Shown here: piece by piece, positions 8,891 to 18,572 of the stretch
How the letters are laid out: the number at the start of each line of letters is the position of its first letter
How positions within the stretch are numbered: position 1 is the first letter of the stretch
Assembly: GCA_903856295.1 (NCBI GenBank)
Contig: CAIOBP010000025.1
Coordinates: 21,074 to 85,073, forward strand
DNA length: 64,000 bases
From: an uncultured Rhodospirillales bacterium
Lineage (GTDB): Bacteria > Pseudomonadota > Alphaproteobacteria > Azospirillales > Azospirillaceae
Direction of reading: 5' to 3'
The notes under the pieces: generated by a model
The model's input: only the letters and a program-made list of their open reading frames with translations
The model's database searches: none
What the model was told of the DNA's origin: nothing
Made by a program: the position numbers and the translations under genes

Positions 8891-10270
8891 GTGAGCAAAC
8901 TCCCTTCAGTCTGCGATCTGGACATTGGGCGGAAGACGATCACGCAGAGTGACCTCGACTATATTGCTCACATGCATAAAGGGTTTCTCCAGCGCAAACG
9001 CGGCACCGCCGCCGCGAAGTTGCGTTTCTTTGATTTGTCCGGCCTGAACCTCGATGAGTTCGACTTGTCGGAGGCCGACTTGAGCGCGGCGAAACTGGTC
9101 GAGTGCCAGTTGCGCCACGCCCGATTCATCAACTCCAATCTTTATGCCGCCGATTTGCGCCGGGCCAATATGGAGTTCGCGGACTTCCGGCGCGCGGATC
9201 TGCGCGGCGCCTCCCTGAAGGGCGCCATTCTGAACGACGCCATTTTCATCGAGGCCGACTTGCGCGGCGGCGCCCTGTTCAAACCGGCGGCCGACGGCAG
9301 CGTCGCGCGGGTCGGCGGTGACGGTGCCGATTTCGGGCAGGCCTCGGCGGTGCGCGCCGATCTCAGCCGGGCCAAGATGAGCAGCGCCACCGTCTTGCAA
9401 ACCGACCTGACCAATGCCATTTTGCGCGGCGTCCGCTTCACCAAGGCCGACCTTCAGCTCTGCAACCTGACCGGGGCCGATCTGGCCGGCGCCGATCTCA
9501 GCGACGCCAACCTCACCGGCGCCGACCTCCAGGGCGCCGTGCTGACCAACACCTGCCTGACCCACTGCATCCTGCGCGACGCCAACCTCAGCGGCGTCAT
9601 CCTCGACCAGACCGACTTGTCCCAGGCCGACCTGACCGGCGCCGTGATGGCCCACCGCGTCGATGACATCCGGGAGGTGCTGAGCGCCCATCAAACGTGG
9701 CTGGCCACCAGCGGTGGCGACGGCACCCGCGCCGACCTTTCGCTGCACGATCTGACCGCGATCACCCTGGCGGGGGTCAATTTGTCGGCCGCCAATCTGC
9801 GTGGGGCCGTGCTGCGCGGCGTCAACATGGCCTATGGCCACCTGGCCATGGCCGACCTGTCGCTTGCCGATCTGCGCGGCATCGACCTGACCGGCGCCGA
9901 TCTGCGCGGCACCAACTTCTCCCGCGCGACCCTGAACGAGGCGCAATTGGCCGGGGCGCGCCTCAAGGCGGTCAAGCTCACCGGCCCGGGCGCCGCCCAG
10001 AGCCCGACCAATTTTTCCAACGCCCGCCTGATCAAGGCCAATCTGACCGGTGCCGACCTCCGCAACGCCAATATGAGACGCTGCAACCTCAGCCACGCCA
10101 CGCTGGCCAACGCCGATCTCAGACAGGCCGACCTGCGCGAGGCCAATCTGGACGGCGCCAACCTGGAAGGCGCCAACCTCGAGGGCGTCCTCCGTGATGG
10201 CGCCTCTCCCGGCGGCGCTCATCCTGAGCGGGCGACACCGGAATCGGCACACCACCCGTCGCCGGCCTGA
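8891..10270 (+). CDS. Pentapeptide-repeat protein
   Basis: About 459 residues made mostly of A(D/N)LXX repeats, which fold as a right-handed quadrilateral beta-helix. Examples are ADLRRANMEFADFRRADLRG and LTGADLAGADLSDANL. Two blocks of repeats (about 50-250 and 280-440) are separated by a non-repeat segment, HRVDDIREVLSAHQTWL, with a HQTW motif, at about 253-275. No signal peptide or membrane helix. GTG 8891 is chosen because GAGG lies upstream; an in-frame TTG at 8870 is possible. It is the first gene of a probable operon with four sensor kinases, so it may be a signalling scaffold; pentapeptide proteins can also mimic DNA, which is not shown here. Confidence 0.9.
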   Translation: MSKLPSVCDLDIGRKTITQSDLDYIAHMHKGFLQRKRGTAAAKLRFFDLSGLNLDEFDLSEADLSAAKLVECQLRHARFINSNLYAADLRRANMEFADFRRADLRGASLKGAILNDAIFIEADLRGGALFKPAADGSVARVGGDGADFGQASAVRADLSRAKMSSATVLQTDLTNAILRGVRFTKADLQLCNLTGADLAGADLSDANLTGADLQGAVLTNTCLTHCILRDANLSGVILDQTDLSQADLTGAVMAHRVDDIREVLSAHQTWLATSGGDGTRADLSLHDLTAITLAGVNLSAANLRGAVLRGVNMAYGHLAMADLSLADLRGIDLTGADLRGTNFSRATLNEAQLAGARLKAVKLTGPGAAQSPTNFSNARLIKANLTGADLRNANMRRCNLSHATLANADLRQADLREANLDGANLEGANLEGVLRDGASPGGAHPERATPESAHHPSPA

Positions 10271-10301
10271 GGCTCCGCCACCATTCATCGGAAACCAAGC
10301 A

Positions 10302-12923
10302 ATGGAAGGGCTTGATGAAAACGGCGACCAGACATCCCCCGGCGATGCCGCCCCGAGGCGTGAAAAATTCTGGCGCGATATCTCGGAATTGTTCATCGAC
10401 GCGTTGTGGGAGATCGATCAGGACGGCTCCCTGCGCATCGACGCCTTGAACGAGCTGCATTTCGATTTGTCGCTGATCGCCGGCAAGGCCCTGAGCTATC
10501 TGATCGTTCAGGAGCCCGATTGTACCGAACACGCGAAGCGGCACCGGGAGAATACCGAGAACATTCGTCACGCCGTGCAGGGCCGCTGGTCGTTCCGCAA
10601 CCTTGAATTTCAGGTTGCGGGCTGGGCCGGAGAGACCAGAACCTTGCTGGTGAGCGGCATGCCGGCCTTCGACGAAGATGGCACCTATACCGGCTATTCC
10701 GGGGCGATCGCCGATATTACCGAGCGCAAACTGGCGGAAGAGACCGCCCGCCAGAACAAGATCATGGCGGAAACCGGCCGCCAGCTTCAGGCGGTGATTG
10801 CCGCGGCCCCGATTTGTATTCTGCTGTGCCGGGACGAACCGCCGCGCATCGTCCTCAACAACTCCGCGGCCTGCGATCTGTTCGAGGCATCCGATGCCAT
10901 CCTGCGCGACACCAGCCTGTTCGGGTTGCTGTGCGACGAGCGCGACCGGCGCCATGTCGCCGACAGGCTGGCCGCCGATGGCGCCCTCGACCAGTTCGAC
11001 GCCCTGTGCCGTCTGCCCTCGGGCGCGACGCGCTGGGGCTCGTTTTCGATCCGGCGCATCGAATCCGTCGGCGGTGTCGCCTTCCTGGTCGGCATCGTCG
11101 ATATCACCCGGCGCAAACAGAGCGAGGCCGAACTGATCCGGGCCAAGGAGGCGGCCGAGGAGGCCAACCGGACAAAATCGGCCTTCCTCGCCATGATGAG
11201 TCATGAAATCCGCACGCCGATGACCGGTATTATCGGAATGGCCGACTTCATGTCCAAGTCCCGGATCGATGATGATCAGCGCACCTATGTCGATGTCATC
11301 CGGTCATCGGCGCGCACCCTGCTGACCGTCCTCAACGACCTGCTCGACTACTCCAAGATCGAGGCCAATCGCCTGTCCCTTGACATCATCGCCTTCGATG
11401 CCGTGTCGCTGATGGCCGAGACCGCGCGTTTGTTTTGGCCCAAGGCCGAGGAAAACGCCTGCGCGCTCACCGTCGACGCTGGCGGTCTCGAGTCCCTGCT
11501 GGTCAAAGGCGATCCCACCCGTCTTAAACAGGTTCTGGGCAACCTGATCGGCAATGCCGTCAAATTCACCCGCAAGGGTCAGGTCGTCGTCCGCTTGCGC
11601 TGTGACGCCGGCGCGCGGATTCGGCTCCGCTTCGATGTCGAAGACAGCGGCATCGGCATTGCCGAGGCCGAGCTGGGCAACCTGTTCCTGCCCTTCTCCC
11701 AGGCCGGCAAGGGCACGACCCGTAAATATGGCGGCACCGGCCTGGGGCTGTCGATCAGCAAGAAGCTGGTCGAAATGATGGGGGGCGACATCACCGCCAC
11801 CAGCCGGCTGGGACGCGGCTCCGTGTTCAGCTTTACCTGTCTGGTCGAACCGGCCACCCGCGGCGATCTGGTCATCGCCCTGTCCGAGACGGTGGCGGTT
11901 CCCCCCATGGCCATTCTGCTGGCCGAGGACAATCAGGTCAACCGGATGGTCGTCAAGCTCGGGCTCGAGATGCGCGGCCACCGGATCACGATGGTCGAAA
12001 ATGGCGCCCAGGCGCTGAAAGCCGCCGCCAGCCAGCCTTTCGACCTGATCCTGATGGACATGCAAATGCCGGAGATGGACGGCACCGAGGCGACACGGCG
12101 CATCCGGGCGCTGCCGGGGCCGGTCGCCGGCGTGCCGATCGTCGCCCTGACCGCCGACGCCATTGCCGAACACCGGGCCGCTTACATGGCGGCCGGGCTG
12201 ACCGACTTCCTGACCAAACCGATCGAGTGGGGCCAGCTGGATGGCCTGCTCGCCCGGATTCAGCTGGCCCGCCCCGGTGCGGCCACGCCGCCGCCGCCTC
12301 TTCACCCCCCGGAACCGCCTGAACGCGACGCCCCCGGCCGCCTCGACCTGCCGGGGATCGACACCGCCGACGGCTTGGCCCGCATGTCCGGCAACGTCGC
12401 CGCGTACTACCGGTTGCTCGTCACCGTTTCCGAAGACCAGCGCGGCGCCATCGCGGAGATTGCCCGGGCCGTGCAGCACGGCGACATCCCCCTGGCCGGG
12501 CGTCTCGCCCATACGCTGAAGGGCGTGGCCGGCACCATCGGCGCCACCGCGCTGCTCCGGACGGTGCGCGACCTGGAGGCCGGGCTGGGCCACGGCGACT
12601 CCCGCGTGCTCGACGAGCTGATGACCACCGCCGAGAGCGAACTCCAACGGGTGATCACCGCGATCGACGCCTGCGGGCACTCGCAGCCCCGGCCATGCGC
12701 GGTCGCGGTGCCGCCGGCCGACCTGCTTGCCCGCCTGGAACGGCTGCGCACCATGCTGGAGCAGTATGATTGCGAGGCGGAAGACCTGCTGTCGGAGATT
12801 CGGCGCGATATCACCGACCCTGAACTCACCGCCGCCCTGAACGGCCTGTCGGAACGGGTCGGGCACTTTGATTTCGCTGGTGCGGTCACGAAAATCGATC
12901 CCCTGATCCAGGGGCTGTCATGA
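10302..12923 (+). CDS. Hybrid sensor histidine kinase (PAS-PAS-HisKA-HATPase-REC-HPt)
   Basis: An 873-residue soluble hybrid kinase with a complete internal phosphorelay. PAS domains lie at about 20-140 and 155-270, the H-box SHEIRTPMTGIIG at about 300, HATPase_c with NLIGNAVKF and GTGLGLSISKK (about 413-487), a receiver with LILMDMQMPEMDG (about 583-594) and TKPIEW, and a C-terminal HPt with AHTLKGVAG (His about 735). A proline-rich linker separates REC and HPt. ATG 10302 lies 31 bases after the pentapeptide gene; the open frame extends upstream, but that part overlaps the previous gene. The PAS-PAS half is a paralogue of that in the kinase at 15558. No membrane segment, so the signal is cytosolic. 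Confidence 0.93.
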   Translation: MEGLDENGDQTSPGDAAPRREKFWRDISELFIDALWEIDQDGSLRIDALNELHFDLSLIAGKALSYLIVQEPDCTEHAKRHRENTENIRHAVQGRWSFRNLEFQVAGWAGETRTLLVSGMPAFDEDGTYTGYSGAIADITERKLAEETARQNKIMAETGRQLQAVIAAAPICILLCRDEPPRIVLNNSAACDLFEASDAILRDTSLFGLLCDERDRRHVADRLAADGALDQFDALCRLPSGATRWGSFSIRRIESVGGVAFLVGIVDITRRKQSEAELIRAKEAAEEANRTKSAFLAMMSHEIRTPMTGIIGMADFMSKSRIDDDQRTYVDVIRSSARTLLTVLNDLLDYSKIEANRLSLDIIAFDAVSLMAETARLFWPKAEENACALTVDAGGLESLLVKGDPTRLKQVLGNLIGNAVKFTRKGQVVVRLRCDAGARIRLRFDVEDSGIGIAEAELGNLFLPFSQAGKGTTRKYGGTGLGLSISKKLVEMMGGDITATSRLGRGSVFSFTCLVEPATRGDLVIALSETVAVPPMAILLAEDNQVNRMVVKLGLEMRGHRITMVENGAQALKAAASQPFDLILMDMQMPEMDGTEATRRIRALPGPVAGVPIVALTADAIAEHRAAYMAAGLTDFLTKPIEWGQLDGLLARIQLARPGAATPPPPLHPPEPPERDAPGRLDLPGIDTADGLARMSGNVAAYYRLLVTVSEDQRGAIAEIARAVQHGDIPLAGRLAHTLKGVAGTIGATALLRTVRDLEAGLGHGDSRVLDELMTTAESELQRVITAIDACGHSQPRPCAVAVPPADLLARLERLRTMLEQYDCEAEDLLSEIRRDITDPELTAALNGLSERVGHFDFAGAVTKIDPLIQGLS

Positions 12924-12942
12924 TCTTTCCCGGGAAGAACCG

Positions 12943-14073
12943 ATGACGAGCGAGCCAAGCTGCAAAAAGACCATCCTGGCTGTGGACGACGCCCGGCAGA
13001 ACCTTGCCATCATCAAGTCGCTGCTGGTCCCGGATTACACGGTCAAGGCCGCGACCAGCGGCGCGCTGGCGCTCCAGATCGCCCAGTCCCAACCGCCCGA
13101 CCTCATCCTGCTCGACATCACGATGCCGGATATGGATGGCTATGAAATCTGCCGCCGCCTCAAAGACGCCCCGACCACCCGCGACATTCCGGTGATCTTC
13201 GTCACCGCCCGCGACCAGAGCGACGACGAGGCGCACGGCCTGGCCCTCGGCGCTGTCGACTATATCACCAAGCCGATCAAGCCGGCGATTCTGCGCGCCC
13301 GCATCCACACCCACATCGCCCTGGCCGAGGCCAGCCGCCAGCTGGCAATCCAGAACAAGGCGCTGATCGAGGCGGCCCGTCTGCGCGACGATGTCGAACA
13401 CATCACCCGCCACGACCTGAAGTCCCCCCTGAACGCCATCATCGGCCTGCCGCAAATCCTGTTGATGCAATGCGATTTCACCGAGCAGCAGCGCGGCTTC
13501 CTCTCCGTGATCATGGAGTCCGGATACCGGATGCTCGACATGATCAACCGGTCGCTCGACATCTACAAGATGGAGATCGGGACCTACGAGTTCCGGCCGG
13601 AACGCATCAACGTCTATGCCGTGATGCGCGGGGCGCTGGCCGAACTGGCGACCGCGATCACGGCGAAGCGACTGCGGGTCGACATCCGGATCGACGATCC
13701 CGACGCCGACGCCCGGCAATGGGTCGAGGCCATGGCCGAACCGCTGCTGTGCCATTCGATGCTCTCGAACCTGTGCCGGAATGCCATCGAGGCCTCGCCG
13801 CCCGGCGACGTGATCACCATCGGCTTCACTTGCCGGCCCGAGGTCGTGATCGCGATCGAGAATGGCGGCGCGGTGCCCGAGACGATCCGCGAGCGCTTCT
13901 TCGAGAAATGCGTGACCGCCGGCAAGAAGGGCGGCACCGGCCTCGGCACCTATTCGGCGATGCTGATCGCCCGAACCCAGAACGGCGCGATCACCCTTGA
14001 CACCACCATCCCGGGCCGGACCCGCCTCCGGGTTACCCTGCCCGCGGGCCATGCCGAGGCAGATGCCTGCTAG
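12943..14073 (+). CDS. REC-first histidine kinase
   Basis: 376 residues: receiver at about 8-125 (acceptor Asp in LILLDITMPDMDG, conserved TKPIKP), a short helical linker, HisKA with the unusual H-box RHDLKSPLNAIIG at about 154, and HATPase_c at about 269-368 with NLCRNAIEA and GKKGGTGLGTYSA. It starts 19 bases after the hybrid kinase and so is likely co-transcribed. Its receiver could accept phosphate from the HPt of the upstream hybrid kinase, making a multi-step relay; this is inferred from adjacency only. No output DNA-binding domain. Confidence 0.92.
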   Translation: MTSEPSCKKTILAVDDARQNLAIIKSLLVPDYTVKAATSGALALQIAQSQPPDLILLDITMPDMDGYEICRRLKDAPTTRDIPVIFVTARDQSDDEAHGLALGAVDYITKPIKPAILRARIHTHIALAEASRQLAIQNKALIEAARLRDDVEHITRHDLKSPLNAIIGLPQILLMQCDFTEQQRGFLSVIMESGYRMLDMINRSLDIYKMEIGTYEFRPERINVYAVMRGALAELATAITAKRLRVDIRIDDPDADARQWVEAMAEPLLCHSMLSNLCRNAIEASPPGDVITIGFTCRPEVVIAIENGGAVPETIRERFFEKCVTAGKKGGTGLGTYSAMLIARTQNGAITLDTTIPGRTRLRVTLPAGHAEADAC

Positions 14074-14214
14074 CCGCGAGGCCGTGCCACCGCCGCCAAA
14101 CTCGGGACTGCAGGGACTCCCGATTCATGTATAGTGGCCTTCGCGGTGTCGCGGTCCCTCCGGCCCCCACTGTGCAAACCCGGCCAGACTTGGCAACCGA
14201 CGACCCAAGAGACG

Positions 14215-15546
14215 ATGATGAGCGGTGACGACTTCCTGATTGACGATGTTGAGGTCAGCAGCGCCAGCGATCCGTCCGGACAGCCGCCCTGGCGAGTTCT
14301 CGTGGTCGATGACAGCCCCGACATGATCGCGGTCACCCGCGCGGTCCTGGATGGCTGCCGCTATGCCGACCGGGACATCCAGATGCTGACCGCGCGCTCC
14401 GCCGCCGAGGCGCGGCATCTGCTGGAGCGCCACCCCGACACCGCCGCCGCGCTGATCGACGTGGTGATGGAAACCGATGATGCCGGCTTGCGCCTCGTCA
14501 CCACGATTCGCGACGAATTGCAGATGCGGGCGATGCGGATCATTCTGCGCACCGGCCAGCCCGGTCGCGCCCCCGAACGCGATGTTTTCTGCAACTACGA
14601 CATCAACGACTATCGCCTCAAGAACGAACTCACCGCCCACTCGCTCTATACCTCGGTGATCGCGGCCTTGCGGGGCTATGCCGAGATCACGGCGCGCATT
14701 CACGCCGAACAGGAAGTGCTGCTGGCGGCGCGCAGCAAATCCCAGTTCCTGGCCAGTATCTCCCATGAGCTTCGCACGCCCCTGAATGCCATCATCGGAT
14801 TTGCCGATATTATCAAGTCTCAGGGTCAGGCCTCCGACTTCTCCCAGCGGACCCTTGAGTATGTCGTGGAAATTCTGGACAACGGCAGACTGCTGCTGGC
14901 GGTGGTGAACGAGTTGATCGACATGGCCAGCATCGACGCCGGCCACTATCACTTGAGAGAGCAGGTGCTCGCCGTCGTCGATTTCCTGGAGGCCTCCAAG
15001 GCCGCCGCACTGGACCGGGCCAACGCCGCCGGGGTCACGCTCACGGTTCACGCCTCCGAGCAGGTGCCGTTGTTGCTGGCCGATAAAACCGCGCTGTTGC
15101 AGGTCCTCGATAATTTGCTGTCCAACGCCATCAAATTTTCGTCCCGGGGCGGGACGGTCGAGCTGTCGGTGGTACGGTCGGCCGACGGCCGACCGACGAT
15201 CACGGTCAGCGATCACGGCATCGGCATTCCGGCCAACCGCCTCCACGGCCTGTTCCGCCCCTTCACCCAGCTCGACGCCGACATCACCCGCTCCTTCGCC
15301 GGCATTGGCCTTGGTCTGGCCATCGTCAAGGGGTTGGTCGCTCTGCATGGCGGCACGGTCGACGTCGCCAGCGTCGAGGGCGAAGGCACGACCATGACGA
15401 TTCTCCTGCCCCAAGAGCGCCTGATCGAAGGCGCGGTGCCGCCGAGGCGCTCCAATGCTCCCTGCAGCCCGTTCCCTCACCACGAGCATTCGCAAATCAT
15501 GAATGAAGCGAAACGGCACTTATCGTCCCTGGCATCACCACGATAG
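14215..15546 (+). CDS. REC-first histidine kinase with DUF3369-like receiver segment
   Basis: 443 residues from the ATG at 14215 (an adjacent ATG at 14218 is equally possible; an in-frame GTG at 14134 would add residues without domain support). The receiver at about 28-150 is atypical; the acceptor region reads AALIDVVMETDDAG. It is followed by FCNYDINDYRLKNELT, which resembles the segment seen in REC-DUF3369 regulators. Then come HisKA with SHELRTPLNAIIGF (about 182) and HATPase_c with NLLSNAIKFSSRGG and GIGLGLAIVKG. The 141-base gap before it could hold a secondary promoter. It is the third of four kinases in a row. Confidence 0.9.
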   Translation: MMSGDDFLIDDVEVSSASDPSGQPPWRVLVVDDSPDMIAVTRAVLDGCRYADRDIQMLTARSAAEARHLLERHPDTAAALIDVVMETDDAGLRLVTTIRDELQMRAMRIILRTGQPGRAPERDVFCNYDINDYRLKNELTAHSLYTSVIAALRGYAEITARIHAEQEVLLAARSKSQFLASISHELRTPLNAIIGFADIIKSQGQASDFSQRTLEYVVEILDNGRLLLAVVNELIDMASIDAGHYHLREQVLAVVDFLEASKAAALDRANAAGVTLTVHASEQVPLLLADKTALLQVLDNLLSNAIKFSSRGGTVELSVVRSADGRPTITVSDHGIGIPANRLHGLFRPFTQLDADITRSFAGIGLGLAIVKGLVALHGGTVDVASVEGEGTTMTILLPQERLIEGAVPPRRSNAPCSPFPHHEHSQIMNEAKRHLSSLASPR

Positions 15547-15557
15547 GCCCTGGAGCC

Positions 15558-17186
15558 ATGTCCACGCCCGATCATACTTGGCCGGAACTCGATAGTGACG
15601 CCTCGATTCGCAGCGACAAGTTCTGGCGTGATCTGTCGGAACTGTTCATCGATGCCCTGTGGTCCATTGACCGCGAAGGCCATATTCGTCTTGATCCGAT
15701 GAAATCCCTGCATGTCGATATGTCGCGGATGACCGGACGCCCGCTGATCGAGTGCATCATCCAGGAGCCGGTCGGGCTCGCCAATGCCGACAAGATCATC
15801 CGGGCGATCAAGAACAACTGGACCTTTCGCGATCTCGAATTCCAGGTGCCGGGACGGGCGGACGATGTTCGTATCCTGTTGATCAGCGGCATGCCGACCG
15901 TTGACGATGATGGCAAATACAACGGCTTTTCCGGCGCGATCGCCGATGTCACCGAGCGCCGGCGCGCCGAAGAAGACGCGCGGCAGAACAAGGCGATGGC
16001 CGAAGCCAGCCGGCAGACCTTGCTGGTCATCGAAGCCGCGCCGATCTGCCTTTTACTGTGCCAGGGCGACTCTCCGCGCATCGTGTTCAACAATTCCGCG
16101 GCGTGTGTTTTGTTCAGCGCTTCCGATGAAGCGCTGGATGGGCTGTCTCTGTTTGATCTGATCGCCGCCGAGGAGGACCGGAACCACGTCAAGGCGCGCC
16201 TGGCCGCCGACGGCTATCTGGATCAGTTCGACGCCGCCTGCCGGGTGATGTCCGGGCCGACGCGCTGGGGCTCGTTTTCCATCCGCCGGATCGATGCCGT
16301 CGATGGCCCGGCCCTGCTGGTCGGCATCGTCGACATCACCCTGCGCAAGGCCCACGAGATCGATCTGCGCCATGCCAAGGATACCGCGGAACAAACCCTG
16401 GTCGAGTTGCGGCGCACCCAGCAAAGCCTGATCCAGGCCGAGAAAATGGCCGCGACCAGTCTGCTGGTCGCCGGCGTCGCCCATGAAATCAATACGCCGG
16501 TCGGTGTCGTGCTCACCGCCAGCACCTTGCTCTCGGGCAAGACCAGGGAGGTCAGACAGCTGCTTGACGACAAGCAGCTGCAACGCAAGCATCTCGATGG
16601 TTATCTTGAGACAATTGGCGAAATGCTTCACTGCATCGAAGCAAACATTAGCCGCACCGGCCAGCTGGTGCAAAGCTTCAAGCAGGTCGCCGTCGACCAG
16701 ACCTGCCAGGAGCGCCGGACTTTCGATCTCGCCGGCTATATTCACGAAGTCCTGGTCAGCCTTGGCCCGCGTTTGCGCCAGACCGGGCATATCGTCAGGG
16801 TCGAGGGCCTCTCCAGCCTGAAGGTCGACAGCTTTCCCGGCGCCATCGCGCAAATTCTGACCAATCTGGTCCTCAATGCCACCCAGCACGCCTTCGACGA
16901 TGGCCAGAGCGGACGGATCACCCTGACCCTGGGGCTGGACGGCGACACCGTGCGCCTGAGCTGCGCCGACGATGGCAAGGGCGTGCCGCCCGAGAATCTC
17001 GGCCGCATTTTCGACGCCTTCTTCACCACCCGGCGCGGCGATGGCGGCACCGGGCTGGGCTTGCACATCGTTTACGCCCAGGTCACGGCCACCCTTGGCG
17101 GCGACATCGCCGTGCACAGCGAACCCGGACACGGCACGGCGTTCGAGCTGGCGTTTCCCAGGATCACCCCCGAAAACCGCGAGTGA
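15558..17186 (+). CDS. PAS-PAS sensor histidine kinase
   Basis: 542 residues: two PAS domains (about 10-140 and 145-270), a coiled coil, a HisKA of the VAGVAHEINTPVG type (His about 308) and HATPase_c with NLVLNATQHAF and GGTGLGLHIVYA. No receiver and no membrane segment. The first 270 residues closely parallel those of the hybrid kinase at 10302: both contain KFWRDLSELFIDALW-like openings, a FRNLEFQV/FRDLEFQV strand and TRWGSFSIRRI. The two therefore arose by duplication and probably sense related signals. It starts 11 bases after the preceding kinase and ends the cluster, convergent with gorA. Confidence 0.92.
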   Translation: MSTPDHTWPELDSDASIRSDKFWRDLSELFIDALWSIDREGHIRLDPMKSLHVDMSRMTGRPLIECIIQEPVGLANADKIIRAIKNNWTFRDLEFQVPGRADDVRILLISGMPTVDDDGKYNGFSGAIADVTERRRAEEDARQNKAMAEASRQTLLVIEAAPICLLLCQGDSPRIVFNNSAACVLFSASDEALDGLSLFDLIAAEEDRNHVKARLAADGYLDQFDAACRVMSGPTRWGSFSIRRIDAVDGPALLVGIVDITLRKAHEIDLRHAKDTAEQTLVELRRTQQSLIQAEKMAATSLLVAGVAHEINTPVGVVLTASTLLSGKTREVRQLLDDKQLQRKHLDGYLETIGEMLHCIEANISRTGQLVQSFKQVAVDQTCQERRTFDLAGYIHEVLVSLGPRLRQTGHIVRVEGLSSLKVDSFPGAIAQILTNLVLNATQHAFDDGQSGRITLTLGLDGDTVRLSCADDGKGVPPENLGRIFDAFFTTRRGDGGTGLGLHIVYAQVTATLGGDIAVHSEPGHGTAFELAFPRITPENRE

Positions 17187-17198
17187 GACGGCACGGCC

Positions 17199-18554
17199 TC
17201 ACAGCTTTTCCCGCAGGGTCACGAACTCCTCCGCCGCCGAGGGATGCAGGCCGATGGTGCGGTCGAAATCGCGCTTGGTGGCGCCGCAATTGAGGGCGAT
17301 GGCCAGACCCTGGACGATTTCCGGGCCATCATTGCCGAGCATGTGGCAGCCGAGCACGCGCTCGGTGGCGCGGTCGACCAGCAGCTTGATCAGCACCCGT
17401 TCCTCGCGGCCGCTCAGAGTGTGCTTCATCGGGCGGAAACCGGTGCGGTAAATATCGACCTCGAAGCCCTGCGCGCGCGCCTGCTGCTCGGTCAGGCCAA
17501 CCGTGCCGATGGCCGGGTTGGTGAAAACCGCGGTCGGGATATTGGCGTAATTCACCTGGGTCGGAGTGTTGTTGTAGAGGGTTTCGGCCAGCGCCCGGCC
17601 CTCGGAGATCGCCACCGGCGTCAAATTGACCCGGTTGGTGACGTCGCCGACCGCGTAAACGCCGGGCAGGCTGGTGCGCGACCAATCATCGACGCGAATC
17701 GCCCCCTGCTCGTCGGTCTGCACCCCCACCGCCTCCAGCCCCAGCCCGGAGCTGTTGGGATGGCGGCCGGTGGCGCACAGCGCCTTGTCGGCCTCGACCG
17801 TCCTGCCGTCACGGGCGGTGAGTCGCAGGCCCGAAGCGCACGTCTCCAGGCTGGCCGGGACGAAGCCATTGTGGATCGTGATGCCCCGGCGGGTCAGTTC
17901 GGCCTCAAGCGCGATGCGGATGTCGTCATCGAAGCCGTTGAGGATGTGCTGGCCGCGAATCACGATCTCGACCTTGGCACCGAAGCCCCGGCAGATGCTG
18001 GCGAATTCCACCGCGATATAGCCGCCGCCGATCACCAGCAGGCGCTTCGGCAACTCGGGCATCTCGAGCAGATCGTCGGAACTCATCGCCAGCTTGATGC
18101 CGGGAATCGGCAGCATGGTCGGGCGGCCGCCGGTGGCGATCAGAATGGTCTTGGCGGTATAGCGGCGCCCGCCGGCCTCGACGGTCTGGCCATCGACCAG
18201 CCGGGCGCGCTGTTCGATCAGGGTCACCCCGGCCGTGCCGAGCATGGTCTTGTAGAGGCCGTTGAGCCGGTCGATCTCGGCGTTCTTGCGCGCCAGCAGG
18301 GCCGGCCAGTCGAACCCCGGCGCCGCGTCGGCGGCCCAGCCGAAGCCACGGGAATCCTCGAAGGCGTCGCGGAACTGGGCACCGTACATCAGCAGCTTCT
18401 TCGGCACGCAGCCGCGAATCACGCAGGTGCCGCCGACCCGGCTGTTCTCGAAGATCGCCACCCGCGCGCCGTAGCTCGCCGCCCTGCGGCTGCCGGCGAC
18501 GCCGCCCGAACCGGCTCCGATGGTGATCAGGTCGAAATCGGTGTCGGTGGCCAT
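17199..18554 (-). CDS. gorA: Glutathione-disulfide reductase
   Basis: FAD-dependent NADPH:glutathione reductase that keeps the cytosolic thiol pool reduced. At 451 residues it has normal length. The FAD-binding GAGSGGVAGSRRAASYGA and the redox-active disulfide motif GGTCVIRGCVPKK (about 42-54) are present, as are the NAD(P) motif VIGGGYIAVEFA and the C-terminal LHPSAAEEFVTL with its catalytic His. ATG 18554 has GAGGAG upstream. It follows hslO by 18 bases in an argD-argF-hslO-gorA arrangement, joining two redox-stress functions. Confidence 0.96.
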   Translation of the reverse strand: MATDTDFDLITIGAGSGGVAGSRRAASYGARVAIFENSRVGGTCVIRGCVPKKLLMYGAQFRDAFEDSRGFGWAADAAPGFDWPALLARKNAEIDRLNGLYKTMLGTAGVTLIEQRARLVDGQTVEAGGRRYTAKTILIATGGRPTMLPIPGIKLAMSSDDLLEMPELPKRLLVIGGGYIAVEFASICRGFGAKVEIVIRGQHILNGFDDDIRIALEAELTRRGITIHNGFVPASLETCASGLRLTARDGRTVEADKALCATGRHPNSSGLGLEAVGVQTDEQGAIRVDDWSRTSLPGVYAVGDVTNRVNLTPVAISEGRALAETLYNNTPTQVNYANIPTAVFTNPAIGTVGLTEQQARAQGFEVDIYRTGFRPMKHTLSGREERVLIKLLVDRATERVLGCHMLGNDGPEIVQGLAIALNCGATKRDFDRTIGLHPSAAEEFVTLREKL

Positions 18555-18572
18555 GGGTCAAGGTCTCCTCGG

